From an uncultured Eubacteriales bacterium (lineage in GTDB: Bacteria > Bacillota > Clostridia > Oscillospirales > Oscillospiraceae): a stretch of DNA of 64,000 nt. Positions 1-8,784 of the stretch are shown here, in pieces. The stretch spans positions 1 through 64,000 of the forward strand of contig URAZ01000009.1 of the NCBI GenBank assembly GCA_900545925.1, in the 5' to 3' direction. The notes beneath the pieces were generated by a model. It did no database searches. It had not been told where the DNA came from and saw nothing but the letters and a program-made list of their open reading frames with translations. The position numbers and the translations under genes are program-made. The number at the start of each line of letters is the position of its first letter. The stretch's first letter is position 1.

Positions 1-914
1 GCGAATTCCAGTGCGGACTGCTTGTCCTCGTAATGATTCAGGCCATAGATCAGACCGCCGGCGAAGCTGTCGCCGCCGCCCACACGGTCGATAATATCTC
101 GGATTTCGTATTTCTTTGAGACGTAGAAATCCTTGCCATCGTTCAGGCACGCCGCCCAGCCATTCCAATCGGCGCTGTGGCTCTCACGGAGCGTGATGGC
201 GATGCACTGCATATTTGGATACGCTTCGAGAACCTTATTGCCGAGTGCGCGGTATTTCTCGCGGTCGAGTTCACCGGATTCGACGTTCACATCGACTGTG
301 ATTTCAAGCGACTTCTGCACATCTTCTTCGTTGGCAATCGCCACATCAACGTACTTGGCAAGTTCCCGCATGACCTCGCTGGCCTGTTTGCCGTATTTCC
401 AGAGGTTTTTACGGTAATTTAGGTCGCAAGAGACGGTGATGCCGCGCTGTTTTGCTTTCTTGACGGATTCCAAGCTCAGTTCCATTGCAGATTCCGAGAT
501 TGCGGGTGTGATTCCCGTGATGTGGAACCAGTCCACGCCGTCAAATGCCTTGTTCCAGTCGATATTGCCGGGCTTTGCAAGCGCAATCGACGAATACGCC
601 CGGTCGTAAACGACCTCGCTGGGAAGCTGGTTCGCACCAGCTTCGAGATAATAAATCCCCATCCGTCCGTCGCCGCGGACGATTTTTTTCGTGTCTACTC
701 CGAAGTAGCGCAGTTCGCGGATGCAAGCATTGGCAATATCGTTCTGCGGCAGGACGGTCAGGAATTCCGCGTCCATGCCGTAATTTGCAAGGCTTACTGC
801 TACGTTTGCCTCGCCGCCGCCAAACGTCGCTTCCAGCATCGGAGACTGGAAAAAGCGTTCATGCCCCGGCGCTTTCAGGCGGAGCATGATCTCACCAAAC
901 GTTAAAACCTTCAT
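1..914 (-). CDS. kdgK: 2-keto-3-deoxygluconate kinase, PfkB family (3' end outside window)
   Basis: Reading leftward from the ATG at 914, about 304 residues are present before the window edge, so the C-terminus is missing. The protein starts MKVLTFGEIMLRLKAPG and has the N-terminal PfkB motif GGGEANVAVSLA (about residues 33-44). Near the end is the C-terminal signature RVGGGDSFAGG, whose Asp is the usual catalytic base. The family phosphorylates 2-keto-3-deoxygluconate to KDPG with ATP in the cytoplasm, in hexuronate or Entner-Doudoroff breakdown. Its start overlaps the stop of the upstream KDPG aldolase fragment by ATGA, the normal eda-kdgK coupling. KDPG would be the aldolase substrate, but that aldolase is broken here. 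Another PfkB sugar specificity is possible. Confidence 0.85.
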   Translation of the reverse strand, partial: MKVLTFGEIMLRLKAPGHERFFQSPMLEATFGGGEANVAVSLANYGMDAEFLTVLPQNDIANACIRELRYFGVDTKKIVRGDGRMGIYYLEAGANQLPSEVVYDRAYSSIALAKPGNIDWNKAFDGVDWFHITGITPAISESAMELSLESVKKAKQRGITVSCDLNYRKNLWKYGKQASEVMRELAKYVDVAIANEEDVQKSLEITVDVNVESGELDREKYRALGNKVLEAYPNMQCIAITLRESHSADWNGWAACLNDGKDFYVSKKYEIRDIIDRVGGGDSFAGGLIYGLNHYEDKQSALEF

Positions 915-1189
915 CCGCGCACCTCCCTGACGATCTCGCTTGCCTCGCGGCACAGCGCCGTCACCGCGTCGAAATTACCTGCGGCAATTTCTTTTTTCGG
1001 GCACAGCCAGCTGCCGCCGACGGCGTGGACAAACGGCGCTTCCAGATATTCTTTCAGGTTCTTCGCGTCCACGCCGCCGGTCGGGATGAATTTTACGCCG
1101 CCGAACGGCGCGGAAAGCGACTTCATCACTTTCAGGCCGCCGTAAACGCCCGCCGGGAAGAACTTCACCACGTTCAGGCCGAGTTTCAT
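911..1189 (-). pseudogene. KDPG aldolase (Eda) remnant lacking the N-terminal half
   Basis: The 92-residue frame matches the C-terminal part of 2-dehydro-3-deoxyphosphogluconate aldolase. It has the Schiff-base lysine region LNVVKFFPAG, then KFIPTGGVDAKN and GGSWLCPKKEI. The family is about 210 residues, so roughly the first 120, including the catalytic Glu of the barrel, are absent. Reading upstream in the same frame gives VLLVVGNDGNRNG and then a TAG, with no match to the missing half. A terminator hairpin lies immediately beyond. Half a TIM barrel should not be active. The remnant still overlaps the kinase start by 4 bp, so the old operon order is visible. Confidence 0.8.
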
Positions 1190-1246
1190 ACCATTTCGAT
1201 TCCCGTCGTTTCCGACAACCAGTAAGACCTAGCGCCCAAAAAATAT

Positions 1247-1280
1247 CCGGTCTTTCCATAGGGAAAGACCGGGTTTTTTT
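1247..1280. terminator. bidirectional rho-independent terminator
   Basis: An 11-bp perfect stem (CCGGTCTTTCC / GGAAAGACCGG) with a 4-base loop is followed by seven T on the plus strand and preceded by six A. It can therefore stop transcription both ways. It directly follows the stop of the ArsR-AraC gene and separates it from the eda remnant and kinase. Confidence 0.85.
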
Positions 1281-1986
1281 ATGACCGCTTCCGGCGGTAT
1301 TCTGTCGGCAGTTCGCCGTAGGTTTCCTTGAACGCTGCGGTGAACCGGCTCTGGCTCTCATAGCCGACTGCCTGCGCAATGGCGGCGATATCGTTCTGCG
1401 TTTTTAAAAGCAGCGACGCCGCCTCCTCCATCCGGTGCTTTTTCATGTGCGCGGCGATCGTCTCGCCGTAGACCTGCTTGAAGCAGCGCTTGAGCGTCGT
1501 TGTATTCATCAGATACTTTCGGGACAGTTCCTCAATCGTGACGCGCTCAGCGAGATTGTTTGTCAGTTCGTCGTGGACATGGCGGATGATCTGCTCCTGC
1601 GAGGCCTGAAAATCGACTGTCTTCTCCGGGCAGGCGATCTGCATGACCTGCTCGACGATCTCGTGCAAGAGTTTGATCTGTACCGTGTCGCCTGCCTTGT
1701 AGTAGACCTCCTTGCCGCACCGGCGGCTCTCGATCAGCCCGCTCTGTGCAAGCGAACGCAGATGGTGCGAGACGGCGGGGCTCGACATTTCAAGCAGCGC
1801 CGCAATGTTGATGACGCATTCCTCCCGGTGGCTGAGCAGCCAGAAAATGCGCACCCGCGTCGGGTCGCTCAGCTGCTTGAAAATATCGCACACCGCGCCG
1901 AAATGCTCCACATTCTTCAGTTCCCGATGCAGATCTTCCGTGTGTCCATGCGCACCGTGGTCGTGCGGAAGAGAAAACTCCGCCAT
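1279..1986 (-). CDS. ArsR-family / AraC-family fusion transcription regulator
   Basis: This 235-residue protein joins two DNA-binding modules. Residues about 20-115 are an ArsR/SmtB winged helix: LSDPTRVRIFWLL, then the recognition helix region MSSPAVSHHLRSL. Residues about 128-235 are an AraC C-terminal double helix-turn-helix: TIEELSRKYLMNTTTLKRCF, then AIAQAVGYESQSRFTAAF. The N-terminus is histidine-rich (HDHGAHGH), and Cys57 in the ArsR part could also bind metal, but ligand and targets are inference. No partner gene such as an efflux pump is adjacent. Terminators lie at both ends, so it is probably monocistronic. Separate ArsR and AraC proteins are common; both in one chain is unusual. 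Confidence 0.85.
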   Translation of the reverse strand: MAEFSLPHDHGAHGHTEDLHRELKNVEHFGAVCDIFKQLSDPTRVRIFWLLSHREECVINIAALLEMSSPAVSHHLRSLAQSGLIESRRCGKEVYYKAGDTVQIKLLHEIVEQVMQIACPEKTVDFQASQEQIIRHVHDELTNNLAERVTIEELSRKYLMNTTTLKRCFKQVYGETIAAHMKKHRMEEAASLLLKTQNDIAAIAQAVGYESQSRFTAAFKETYGELPTEYRRKRS

Positions 1987-2026
1987 TGCCCGTTCCTCCT
2001 TGTTTTCCCTGTGTCTGTCAATGCCG

Positions 2027-2057
2027 AAAAGGACGCGGCACAGGCCGCGTCCTTTTT
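2027..2057. terminator. bidirectional terminator after hup
   Basis: A perfect stem AAAAGGACGCGGC / GCCGCGTCCTTTT with loop ACAG ends in a T-run. It lies between the HU gene and the ArsR-AraC gene, both on the minus strand, and closes the housekeeping run. Confidence 0.85.
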
Positions 2058-2093
2058 ATTCTGCTCTGAATAATCTCAGACCTGCTGCGCAGA

Positions 2094-2369
2094 TTACTTC
2101 GCGGTCTTTTCCTTGAGCGCCTTGCCGGCCTTGAAGACGGGGATAGTGGTCGCCGGAATCTCGATGGCTTCCTTCGTCTTGGGGTTGCGGCCCATACGCG
2201 CCTCGCGCTTCTTCGTCTCGAAGCCGCCGAAGCCGACAAGCTGGACCTTGTCGCCCTGGCTCAGTGCTTCCGTAATGGTGTCGAACGTGGTGGTGACAGC
2301 CTTTTCGGCATCCTTCTTGGACATGCCGCACTTCTTTGCGACTTCCGCGATCAATTCAGTCTTATTCAT
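2094..2369 (-). CDS. hup: HU-family DNA-binding protein
   Basis: This 91-residue protein is a full-length HU. It starts MNKTELIAEVAKKCGMSKKD, has the hydrophobic core VQLVGFGGFE, and the DNA-binding arm ARMGRNPKTKE with the conserved RNP triad. HU is the dimeric nucleoid protein that bends and wraps DNA. It lies 37 bp downstream of mazG, an order seen in other Firmicutes, and is followed by a strong terminator. Confidence 0.97.
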   Translation of the reverse strand: MNKTELIAEVAKKCGMSKKDAEKAVTTTFDTITEALSQGDKVQLVGFGGFETKKREARMGRNPKTKEAIEIPATTIPVFKAGKALKEKTAK

Positions 2370-2406
2370 GTGTAGATCCTCTTTTCATAAAGTATGAATT
2401 TATTGT

Positions 2407-3177
2407 TCACCGCCCGTTACGTTTTTGCGCGTCCCAACTGGCAAGCAGTTCCTCTCGGGATACCTCCTCCAGAGTACGTCCCTCCGCAAGAATGCTCTGC
2501 TCCATAGCGGTAAATCGTCTGATGAACTTTTCACAGGCGCTGTGCAGCGCCTGTTCGGGGTCCTTGTCCAACGTGGAGGCGACACGGACAGCAGCAAAGA
2601 GCATATCGCCCAGTTCCTCGTCGATGTTCGTGTTGTCCCGCACAGCCTCGCGCAGTTCCTGCGCTTCTTCTGCTAGTTTATCCAGCGCCTGTCCGGCGGA
2701 TTCCCAGCGGAAGCCGGTTTTTGCGGCCTTTTTCTGAATTTTCTCCGCCCGCCACGTCGCCGGGAGCGATCTAGCGACACCCTGCATGGCCTCGCCGGTC
2801 GTTTTCTGTCCCTTTTCCTGCTTTTTCAGTTCGTCCCAGCTGGCCCTCTCGCCGCCGAACAGGAATGGGTGACGGAAGATGAGTTTTCTGCATTCCGCGT
2901 CGGCAATGTCGTCGATGGTCATGCGGCCGCGGTCAGCCTCGATATCCGCGTGGAACAGCACCTGAAGCAGCACGTCGCCCAGTTCCTCGCGGAGCATGGC
3001 TTCGTCGTCACAGTCAAGCGCTTCGCAGGCCTCATAGGCTTCCTCAAGGAAATTCCGGCGGATAGACAGGTGCGTCTGCGCCGCGTCCCACGGGCAGCCG
3101 CCCGGCGCGCGCAGCGCATGCACCAGCCGGATCAGGTCGTCCAGCATATAGCGCGGTTTGCTAGTAAAATTTATCAT
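2407..3177 (-). CDS. mazG: nucleoside triphosphate pyrophosphohydrolase MazG
   Basis: MazG hydrolyses NTPs or damaged dNTPs to monophosphates and pyrophosphate. Two MazG modules are visible. The first has EEAYEACEALD and REELGDVLLQVLFHADI (about residues 35-75). The second has KLAEEAQELREAV and DEELGDMLFAAVRVA (about residues 165-210). I chose the ATG at 3177 (MINFTSKPRYML) because it gives the usual 256-residue length. The frame stays open upstream to 3276, but that extension is unlike MazG and overlaps spoVB. The gene lies 28 bp after spoVB, as in the yabM-yabN pair of Bacillus. Confidence 0.93.
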   Translation of the reverse strand: MINFTSKPRYMLDDLIRLVHALRAPGGCPWDAAQTHLSIRRNFLEEAYEACEALDCDDEAMLREELGDVLLQVLFHADIEADRGRMTIDDIADAECRKLIFRHPFLFGGERASWDELKKQEKGQKTTGEAMQGVARSLPATWRAEKIQKKAAKTGFRWESAGQALDKLAEEAQELREAVRDNTNIDEELGDMLFAAVRVASTLDKDPEQALHSACEKFIRRFTAMEQSILAEGRTLEEVSREELLASWDAQKRNGR

Positions 3178-3205
3178 ACTTTCGTCTCTTTCGCAAGTAG
3201 GAAGT

Positions 3206-4825
3206 TCATGTTTTTTGTTTGATATGCAGGATTTTTGCAATTTTTTCGCCCTTTGGCAGCAGCATGCAGTCCTCATAAGTGATGCACCGCAGAATGATGA
3301 CGAAAATCACATATACAAGAACCGCCGCAATCAGCGCACCAAGGCAGACGACCGTATTCGAGTCTGTCAGATTCCGCAGCAGCGCGGCGGCAAAGAATGT
3401 CGCCGCGCCCATGATGCCTGCGGCTGCCGCCGGACGGATCACATTGCGGAAAATGGCCGGGCGCGTCGTGACAGACCGGCGCATGGCAATGAGATCGAGC
3501 ACCGTGATGGTCACATAGCAGACGATGGTGCCGATGGCCGCGCCGATGATGTTGAGAGACGGGATCGCCACGAGGACATAGTTGACGATGACCTTCACAA
3601 CGCCGCCGATGAGCATGTTGATAACCGGCGTCGTCACGTCGCCGTGCGCCTGCATGATGGCGTTGAACAGCAGAACCGTACTGTTGAAGATCACAGCAAT
3701 GCCGAGATAGGCCAGAATCGGCGTCGCGGTCGCAACACTCTCGGGGCCATAGTTGCCCGCAAGCAGACGAATGATTGGCTCCGACAGCACAGCCAGCCCC
3801 ACCGCGCACGGCATGGCGATCAGGCTCATGGTACGCACAGCGGACTCCTCCGTATGCCGCGCACCCGCAACGTTGTTTTTGGTCAGTGCAGCAGTCACGG
3901 TCGGGATGATCGAGATCGTGATGGGCGTAATGAGTGAGCACGGCAGATTGAAGATCGTCTGGCAGAAGTTATAGATGCCCTTGGCCGTATCCGCCGCGTC
4001 GGACGACCACGCAAGCGCGCCGGTCAGCCGCCGCATATAGATCATCGTGTCGAACAGATTGATGATCTGCAGGCCCGCCGAGCCGAGCGTGATGGGGATG
4101 GCGATGACGAGCAGCTCCTTCATGGTCTGGCGGGTGGACTTGGCCTCTCCCCCGCCCTGCCGCAGGATCTGGTTGGACTTGCTGAACTGGATGCGCAGAT
4201 ACACGACCGCCACGATGCAGCCTGCCGTCACGCCGAAGATGCCGCCCGCAGCTGCATAGATGAGACTGCCGGTCTTCTTGAGCATCAGATACGCGCCGCC
4301 AAGGCCGAAGACCACGCGGATCATGGCCTCATAGACCTGACTGACGGAGGTCGGGGTCATGTTGCTCTGGCCCTGGAAGAAGCCCCGGTGGGCCGAGACA
4401 ATGCAGATGAGCAGCACGCACGGCGACAGCGCCGCAATGGCCGCCCACGAATTTTCATTCGTCGTGACCATGACAGACAGCGGCTTGCAGAATACGAGCA
4501 TCACAAGCGTACCGATCACACCAATGGTCAGGAAGACCTTCATGGAGACGGAGTAGATCTTGCGGATCTGCGCGTAATTCTCCAGCGCCTGCGCCTGTGA
4601 GATCATCCGGCTGACAGCGACAGGCAGGCCCGTCGTGGAAATCATCAGCAGAACGTTATACACGTCATAGGCCGTGTTAAAATAGCCGAAGCCCCGCTCC
4701 TGCAGGATATTCTGCAGGGGAACCTTATAAATGAAGCCGAGAAGCTTGACAATGATGGTCGCGGCGGTTAAGACCGCCACGCCCTGTAAAAAGCTTTGCT
4801 TTTTAGGTGCTTTTTCGCCGCTCAT
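3206..4825 (-). CDS. spoVB: SpoVB/MurJ-like polysaccharide flippase (MOP superfamily)
   Basis: This is a 539-residue integral membrane protein with about 14 hydrophobic helices. It opens with SFLQGVAVLTAATIIVKLLG, typical of the SpoVB branch of polysaccharide transporters. Family members flip lipid-linked cell-wall precursors across the membrane; SpoVB acts in spore cortex formation in Bacillus, with MurJ-like paralogues in growth. Position directly before mazG matches yabM/spoVB-yabN and favours the SpoVB type over a capsule flippase. The start overlaps the stop of mtaD by 4 bp (ATGA), suggesting coupled translation. The exact lipid substrate cannot be read from sequence. Confidence 0.88.
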   Translation of the reverse strand: MSGEKAPKKQSFLQGVAVLTAATIIVKLLGFIYKVPLQNILQERGFGYFNTAYDVYNVLLMISTTGLPVAVSRMISQAQALENYAQIRKIYSVSMKVFLTIGVIGTLVMLVFCKPLSVMVTTNENSWAAIAALSPCVLLICIVSAHRGFFQGQSNMTPTSVSQVYEAMIRVVFGLGGAYLMLKKTGSLIYAAAGGIFGVTAGCIVAVVYLRIQFSKSNQILRQGGGEAKSTRQTMKELLVIAIPITLGSAGLQIINLFDTMIYMRRLTGALAWSSDAADTAKGIYNFCQTIFNLPCSLITPITISIIPTVTAALTKNNVAGARHTEESAVRTMSLIAMPCAVGLAVLSEPIIRLLAGNYGPESVATATPILAYLGIAVIFNSTVLLFNAIMQAHGDVTTPVINMLIGGVVKVIVNYVLVAIPSLNIIGAAIGTIVCYVTITVLDLIAMRRSVTTRPAIFRNVIRPAAAAGIMGAATFFAAALLRNLTDSNTVVCLGALIAAVLVYVIFVIILRCITYEDCMLLPKGEKIAKILHIKQKT

Positions 4826-6147
4826 GCCTGCGCCTCCGGTTCATCAGAAAACACTCTGGGGATTGCGTAGTCGTGCAGCTCCTTCAGCGCACCCGCCACA
4901 TCCAGCGTGGGATATTTGCCATCCGCGTATAGAATCCTGCCGCGCACCATCGTCAGCGCAACGTCGTGGCCGGAGGCCGCGTAAACCAGATGAGAAAGCA
5001 CGTTGTGGCACGGAATCAGATGCGGCTGGTTGAAATCCAGCAGAATGAGGTCGGCGTCCATGCCGAGTTCAATGATGCCGCACTCAGCGCTTCTGCCCTG
5101 CGCTCTTGCGCCGCAGACTGTCGCCATCATCAGCGCAGCCTCCGCCGGAAGCGCCTTCGGGTCGCCGGTCTTGCCCTTGGCCATGAGCGCAGCGGCCTTG
5201 ATCTCTTCAAACAAATCGAGATTGTTGTTGGATGCAACGGAGTCGGTGCCGAGGCAGACATTCATCCCAGCCTTCACCATGCCGAGCACGTCCGCACAGC
5301 CGGAGGCCAGCTTCAGATTGCTGACCGGGCAGTGTGCCGCGGATACATGGCGCTTGGCCAGCAGCTGCATATCCTCCTGCGTCACATGGACGCAGTGCGC
5401 CGCGACCACGGGCACGTCGAACACATGATGGCAGTCGAGCACCTGCGCGGGCGTCAGACCGTATTTCTCCACGCACGCGTCGTGTTCCTTTTTTGTCTCG
5501 GACAGGTGCACCTGTAACTGCAGGCCGTTGTTGACGGCGTACTCCGCCAGCGCGTCCCAGAGCTGATACGTCGAGGTATACTCAGCGTGGATGGACGCTT
5601 CGATCTTAATGCGGCCATTGTCATAGTTGTGCCATTTGTCCTTGAGCGCGACCAGTTCCTGGCAGGCCGGGAAGGTGTCAAAGCAGAAATCATCGCCCAG
5701 GAACATGGACGTGCCGCGGGAAATATTGGCTTTGATTCCGGACTCTGCCACAGCCTGGCAAATCTCGTCGCAGAAGTAATACATATCCGACACGCTCGTC
5801 GTGCCGAAGCGCAGCGCCTCGGCAAGCGCAAGCGTCGTGGCAGCCTTGACGGCGCGGCCGTCGAGCCTGTCCTCGCGCGGGAAAATATAGTGCTGCAGCC
5901 AGTCCTGCAAATTCAGATCATCGGCATAGCCGCGCAGCAGGTACATCGGCAGGTGTGTATGGCAGTTGATGAGGCCTGGCATTAAGACCATACCGGTCGC
6001 GTCGATAATCTTCTTCGGCTTTTCCTCCGGCGGCTTTTTCGCCATATAGGCAATTTTGCCGTCGGTAACGCCGACGAACGCGTCCTGCCAGAGCGTCATC
6101 TGCTCGTTCATCGTAACGACGTTGACGTGAGAAAACAAGGTGTCCAT
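4822..6147 (-). CDS. mtaD: S-adenosylhomocysteine / 5'-methylthioadenosine deaminase (amidohydrolase)
   Basis: This 441-residue amidohydrolase is close to the usual MtaD length. It has the metal-binding NCHTHLPMYLLRGYADDL, HLSETKKEHD, the metal ligand in AHCVH, and the catalytic region LGTDSVASNNNLD. Such enzymes deaminate S-adenosylhomocysteine, methylthioadenosine or related adenosines in the cytoplasm, recycling methylation by-products. Related guanine or chlorohydrolase-type enzymes share these motifs, so substrate choice is a family inference. It sits between hemZ (11 bp upstream) and spoVB (4-bp overlap). Confidence 0.88.
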   Translation of the reverse strand: MDTLFSHVNVVTMNEQMTLWQDAFVGVTDGKIAYMAKKPPEEKPKKIIDATGMVLMPGLINCHTHLPMYLLRGYADDLNLQDWLQHYIFPREDRLDGRAVKAATTLALAEALRFGTTSVSDMYYFCDEICQAVAESGIKANISRGTSMFLGDDFCFDTFPACQELVALKDKWHNYDNGRIKIEASIHAEYTSTYQLWDALAEYAVNNGLQLQVHLSETKKEHDACVEKYGLTPAQVLDCHHVFDVPVVAAHCVHVTQEDMQLLAKRHVSAAHCPVSNLKLASGCADVLGMVKAGMNVCLGTDSVASNNNLDLFEEIKAAALMAKGKTGDPKALPAEAALMMATVCGARAQGRSAECGIIELGMDADLILLDFNQPHLIPCHNVLSHLVYAASGHDVALTMVRGRILYADGKYPTLDVAGALKELHDYAIPRVFSDEPEAQA

Positions 6148-6158
6148 GGAAGCCCTCC

Positions 6159-7628
6159 TTATGGGTTCTGTTCACGAATCTCGCGCAGAATTGAGAAAAT
6201 CTCGTCCTTCTGCTGCAGGATTGTGTCGATGCGGGAGATATAGTCCTGCGGGATCTTCGGATTGTGGTAGCGGGCAAGCTTTTCCTCCGGGAGATTGATC
6301 TTGTTCATCCCGCCGCCGCCGAGAGAGAGGATGGTATGCAGTTCCTCCATCATATATATGTTGTAAAGCCCGGTATAGCCCGGCCTGCACCAGCCAGTAT
6401 TTTCAAAGCTGCCGGACATATATTTCTGCCGGTAAAGATAATACGGTTCATAGCCGTTCTGCCGCAGCGCATCCTCCGCGCCCGCGAGCATGGCGGCGAC
6501 CGCCTCCTGCGACGGAAGTTCCATGCGGGAGCCGAACAGCGCCGCGCCCTTTTTGAGCGCCAGCGTATGCACTGTAATATTGCTGGGGTTTAAATCCAGC
6601 ACCTGCCGGATAGAATCGGCAAAGCCCGCCGCATCATCCGCAGGCAGTCCCGCAATCAGGTCCATATTGATATCGTCGAACCCGGCCTTAACGGCCTGTT
6701 CATACGCCTCGACGGTCTGCCGCGCCGTGTGCCTGCGGCCCACAGCCTCCAGCACCTTGTCGGACATGGTCTGCGGGTTGATGGAAATGCGCGTCGCGCC
6801 GCCGTCTTTGATGACGCGAAGCTTTTGGGGATCCAGCGTGTCCGGTCTTCCGCCTTCGACGGTAAATTCCAGACAGCGGGACAGGTCAAAATTCCGGTTG
6901 ACCGCCTCCAGCAGCCGCGCCATTTGCGCGCTCGAAAGCGTTGTTGGCGTGCCGCCGCCCATGTAGAGCGTGCGGATGTGGAAGTCCGAGTCCTTTAACA
7001 GCGCGCCGGTATGCGCGATCTCGCGCAGGAGCGCATCCAGATACGCAGGCAAAAACTCCCCGAAGCGCTCGATGGACTGGCTCACAAACGAGCAGTACGC
7101 GCAGCGCGTCGGGCAGAACGGAATCCCAATATACACGGAAAGATCGTCCGCGTCAAGCTTCTTTGCCGCCTCGACCGTGTGCCGGGAGGCATCGACGCAG
7201 AGCCTCGCCCGCTCCGGCGAGACAAAATAGGTCTGCCGCAGCAGCCGCTCCGCGTCCCTTTCACTGCCGCCCGCCATCAAACACTTTGTGGACAGCTTTG
7301 TCGGCCGCACGCCGGAGAGCGCACCCCAAGGCGGTGCGGCGGGAAGCACCTGCAGAGCAGCCAGGTAATAACTGCGCTGCAAAATACGCCGCGTTGCGCG
7401 CACATCAGCCTTTTCCAGCAGCACGCGGTTCGAGGCGAAGCCGGTCTTTCCCTGGTATGTGACCTTTGCTGTGGCCGTCAGATAGCGTTTTCCCCGCGAG
7501 AGGGAGGAAACAGTCCCGTCGCCGGTAAACAGTTCGGCGCAGAACTCGCTCGGCTCCTGCGCAAACAACTGCAGCTGCAGCTGCTCCACCGGGTAACGCT
7601 CGGCGTGGTTTTTCAGATACAGCTTCAT
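6159..7628 (-). CDS. hemZ: coproporphyrinogen III dehydrogenase-like radical SAM protein HemZ
   Basis: This 489-residue radical SAM protein has the cluster motif CPTRCAYCSF (C-x3-C-x2-C) near residue 170, preceded by SVYIGIPF. The second signature is YMGGGTPTTL. The long N-terminal region before the radical SAM core distinguishes HemZ from HemN/HemW. HemZ is annotated as an oxygen-independent coproporphyrinogen dehydrogenase. No other haem genes are nearby, so its true role here is uncertain. It overlaps the MBL hydrolase upstream by 4 bp. Confidence 0.9.
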   Translation of the reverse strand: MKLYLKNHAERYPVEQLQLQLFAQEPSEFCAELFTGDGTVSSLSRGKRYLTATAKVTYQGKTGFASNRVLLEKADVRATRRILQRSYYLAALQVLPAAPPWGALSGVRPTKLSTKCLMAGGSERDAERLLRQTYFVSPERARLCVDASRHTVEAAKKLDADDLSVYIGIPFCPTRCAYCSFVSQSIERFGEFLPAYLDALLREIAHTGALLKDSDFHIRTLYMGGGTPTTLSSAQMARLLEAVNRNFDLSRCLEFTVEGGRPDTLDPQKLRVIKDGGATRISINPQTMSDKVLEAVGRRHTARQTVEAYEQAVKAGFDDINMDLIAGLPADDAAGFADSIRQVLDLNPSNITVHTLALKKGAALFGSRMELPSQEAVAAMLAGAEDALRQNGYEPYYLYRQKYMSGSFENTGWCRPGYTGLYNIYMMEELHTILSLGGGGMNKINLPEEKLARYHNPKIPQDYISRIDTILQQKDEIFSILREIREQNP

Positions 7629-8227
7629 TCGATCCCCAGCCCCCGCAGATACGGATTGGTGCGCAGTTCTTCTTCGATGGTGCTGGACGCCCCGTGGCCG
7701 GGCAGCACACGCGTCTCGGGCGGCAGTTTGGACAGCCGCTTCAAGGACGCGGCCATGTCCCGGCTGCTCCCGCCGAGGAAATCCGTCCGGCCATACGAAC
7801 CCGCGAAGAGTGTGTCGCCGGAGAACAGCACGTTTTCACACAGCAGGCACACGGAGCCCGGCGTATGGCCGGGCGTGGCAAGCACCTGAAAACGCAAGCC
7901 GCCCGCTGTGACAAAATCGCCGTCCCGATAGGTATCGGTATAGGTCAGCAGATCGTGGCACATACGGCTGGGGTCGTCCTTATCGGCTTCACCGATATAG
8001 ACCCGCGCGTTCGTCGCCGCGCGCAGGTTTTTAAGCGCGCCGATATGATCAAAATGCGCGTGTGTCAGCAAAATTGCCTCCAGCATCAGTCCCTGCTCTT
8101 CCAACACGGCCAGCAGCCGCTTGGAGTTCGCAGCGGGGTCAATAATGACAGCACGGCGGCTTTCTTCCGCGCGCACCAGATAGCAGTTGGTGGCCAGCGG
8201 CCCCAGCGTAAGCGTCTGAATATTCAT
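7625..8227 (-). CDS. metallo-beta-lactamase-fold hydrolase (glyoxalase II-like)
   Basis: This 200-residue protein has the full set of metal-binding motifs: THAHFDHIGAL, TPGHTPGSVC, SGDTLF and LPGHG. That places it in the glyoxalase II-like branch of the metallo-beta-lactamase fold. These proteins hydrolyse thioesters such as hydroxyacyl-thiols in the cytoplasm; the substrate here is unknown. It is translationally coupled to hemZ and lies 9 bp after dtd. Confidence 0.9.
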   Translation of the reverse strand: MNIQTLTLGPLATNCYLVRAEESRRAVIIDPAANSKRLLAVLEEQGLMLEAILLTHAHFDHIGALKNLRAATNARVYIGEADKDDPSRMCHDLLTYTDTYRDGDFVTAGGLRFQVLATPGHTPGSVCLLCENVLFSGDTLFAGSYGRTDFLGGSSRDMAASLKRLSKLPPETRVLPGHGASSTIEEELRTNPYLRGLGIE

Positions 8228-8236
8228 AGCGTCTCC

Positions 8237-8686
8237 TTATTTGAGATCGTCCGTATCGACGATCAAGGTCACAGGCCCGTCGTTTTCTGACGCGACCTGC
8301 ATATAGGCTCCGAATTCGCCGTGCTGCGGCGGGAAGCCGAGGCGTTCGCACTCGGCAAGGAACTGCTCATAAAGCGGAATCGCCAGATCGGGCTTGGCCG
8401 CGCCGATAAAGCTCGGCCTGCGGCCGTGGCTCACGTCGCCATAGAGCGTAAACTGGCTCACGACAAGAACGCTTCCGCCAACGTCGGCGAGCGAGCGGTT
8501 CATTTTATCGTTTTCATCGCGGAACACCCGCAGCCCCAGCACCTTTTCGGCCAGCTTCCGGCAAAGCGCAGGCGTATCGTCCGGCCCAACGCCAAGCAAA
8601 ATCAAAAAGCCCTTTCCGATTTTTCCGTGAACAGCGCCGTCAATCGAAACACTGGCAGAATTCACGCGGGTAACGACTGCTTTCAT
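8237..8686 (-). CDS. dtd: D-aminoacyl-tRNA deacylase
   Basis: Dtd frees tRNA from wrongly attached D-amino acids or glycine. The 149-residue protein starts MKAVVTRVNSASVSIDG and contains the two diagnostic stretches SVLVVSQFTLYGD and ENDGPVTLIVDT (the GPVT cross-subunit motif). I chose the ATG at 8686 because AAAGGA lies at the right distance and the family begins exactly there; the frame stays open upstream to 8755. In many Firmicutes dtd directly follows relA, as here, except that a 347-bp repeat-bearing gap intervenes. Confidence 0.95.
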   Translation of the reverse strand: MKAVVTRVNSASVSIDGAVHGKIGKGFLILLGVGPDDTPALCRKLAEKVLGLRVFRDENDKMNRSLADVGGSVLVVSQFTLYGDVSHGRRPSFIGAAKPDLAIPLYEQFLAECERLGFPPQHGEFGAYMQVASENDGPVTLIVDTDDLK

Positions 8687-8750
8687 AGTGAGATCCTTTC
8701 GTTTTATAGGGGTGTCCTGCAAATTTGCAGGCTGGGTATGTCTCCGACGG

Positions 8751-8784
8751 CCCATTCTTTTCCGTCTTGCCGGAAAAGAATGGG
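8751..8784. repeat. 14-bp perfect palindrome in the 347-bp relA-dtd gap
   Basis: The arms CCCATTCTTTTCCG and CGGAAAAGAATGGG flank a 6-base loop. No T-run follows on either strand, so this is not a standard terminator. The rest of 8687-9033 holds no convincing gene: short open frames exist but lack ribosome sites and family resemblance. The gap looks like a dispersed intergenic repeat inserted between two genes that are usually close together. That reading is inference from composition and position. Confidence 0.5.
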
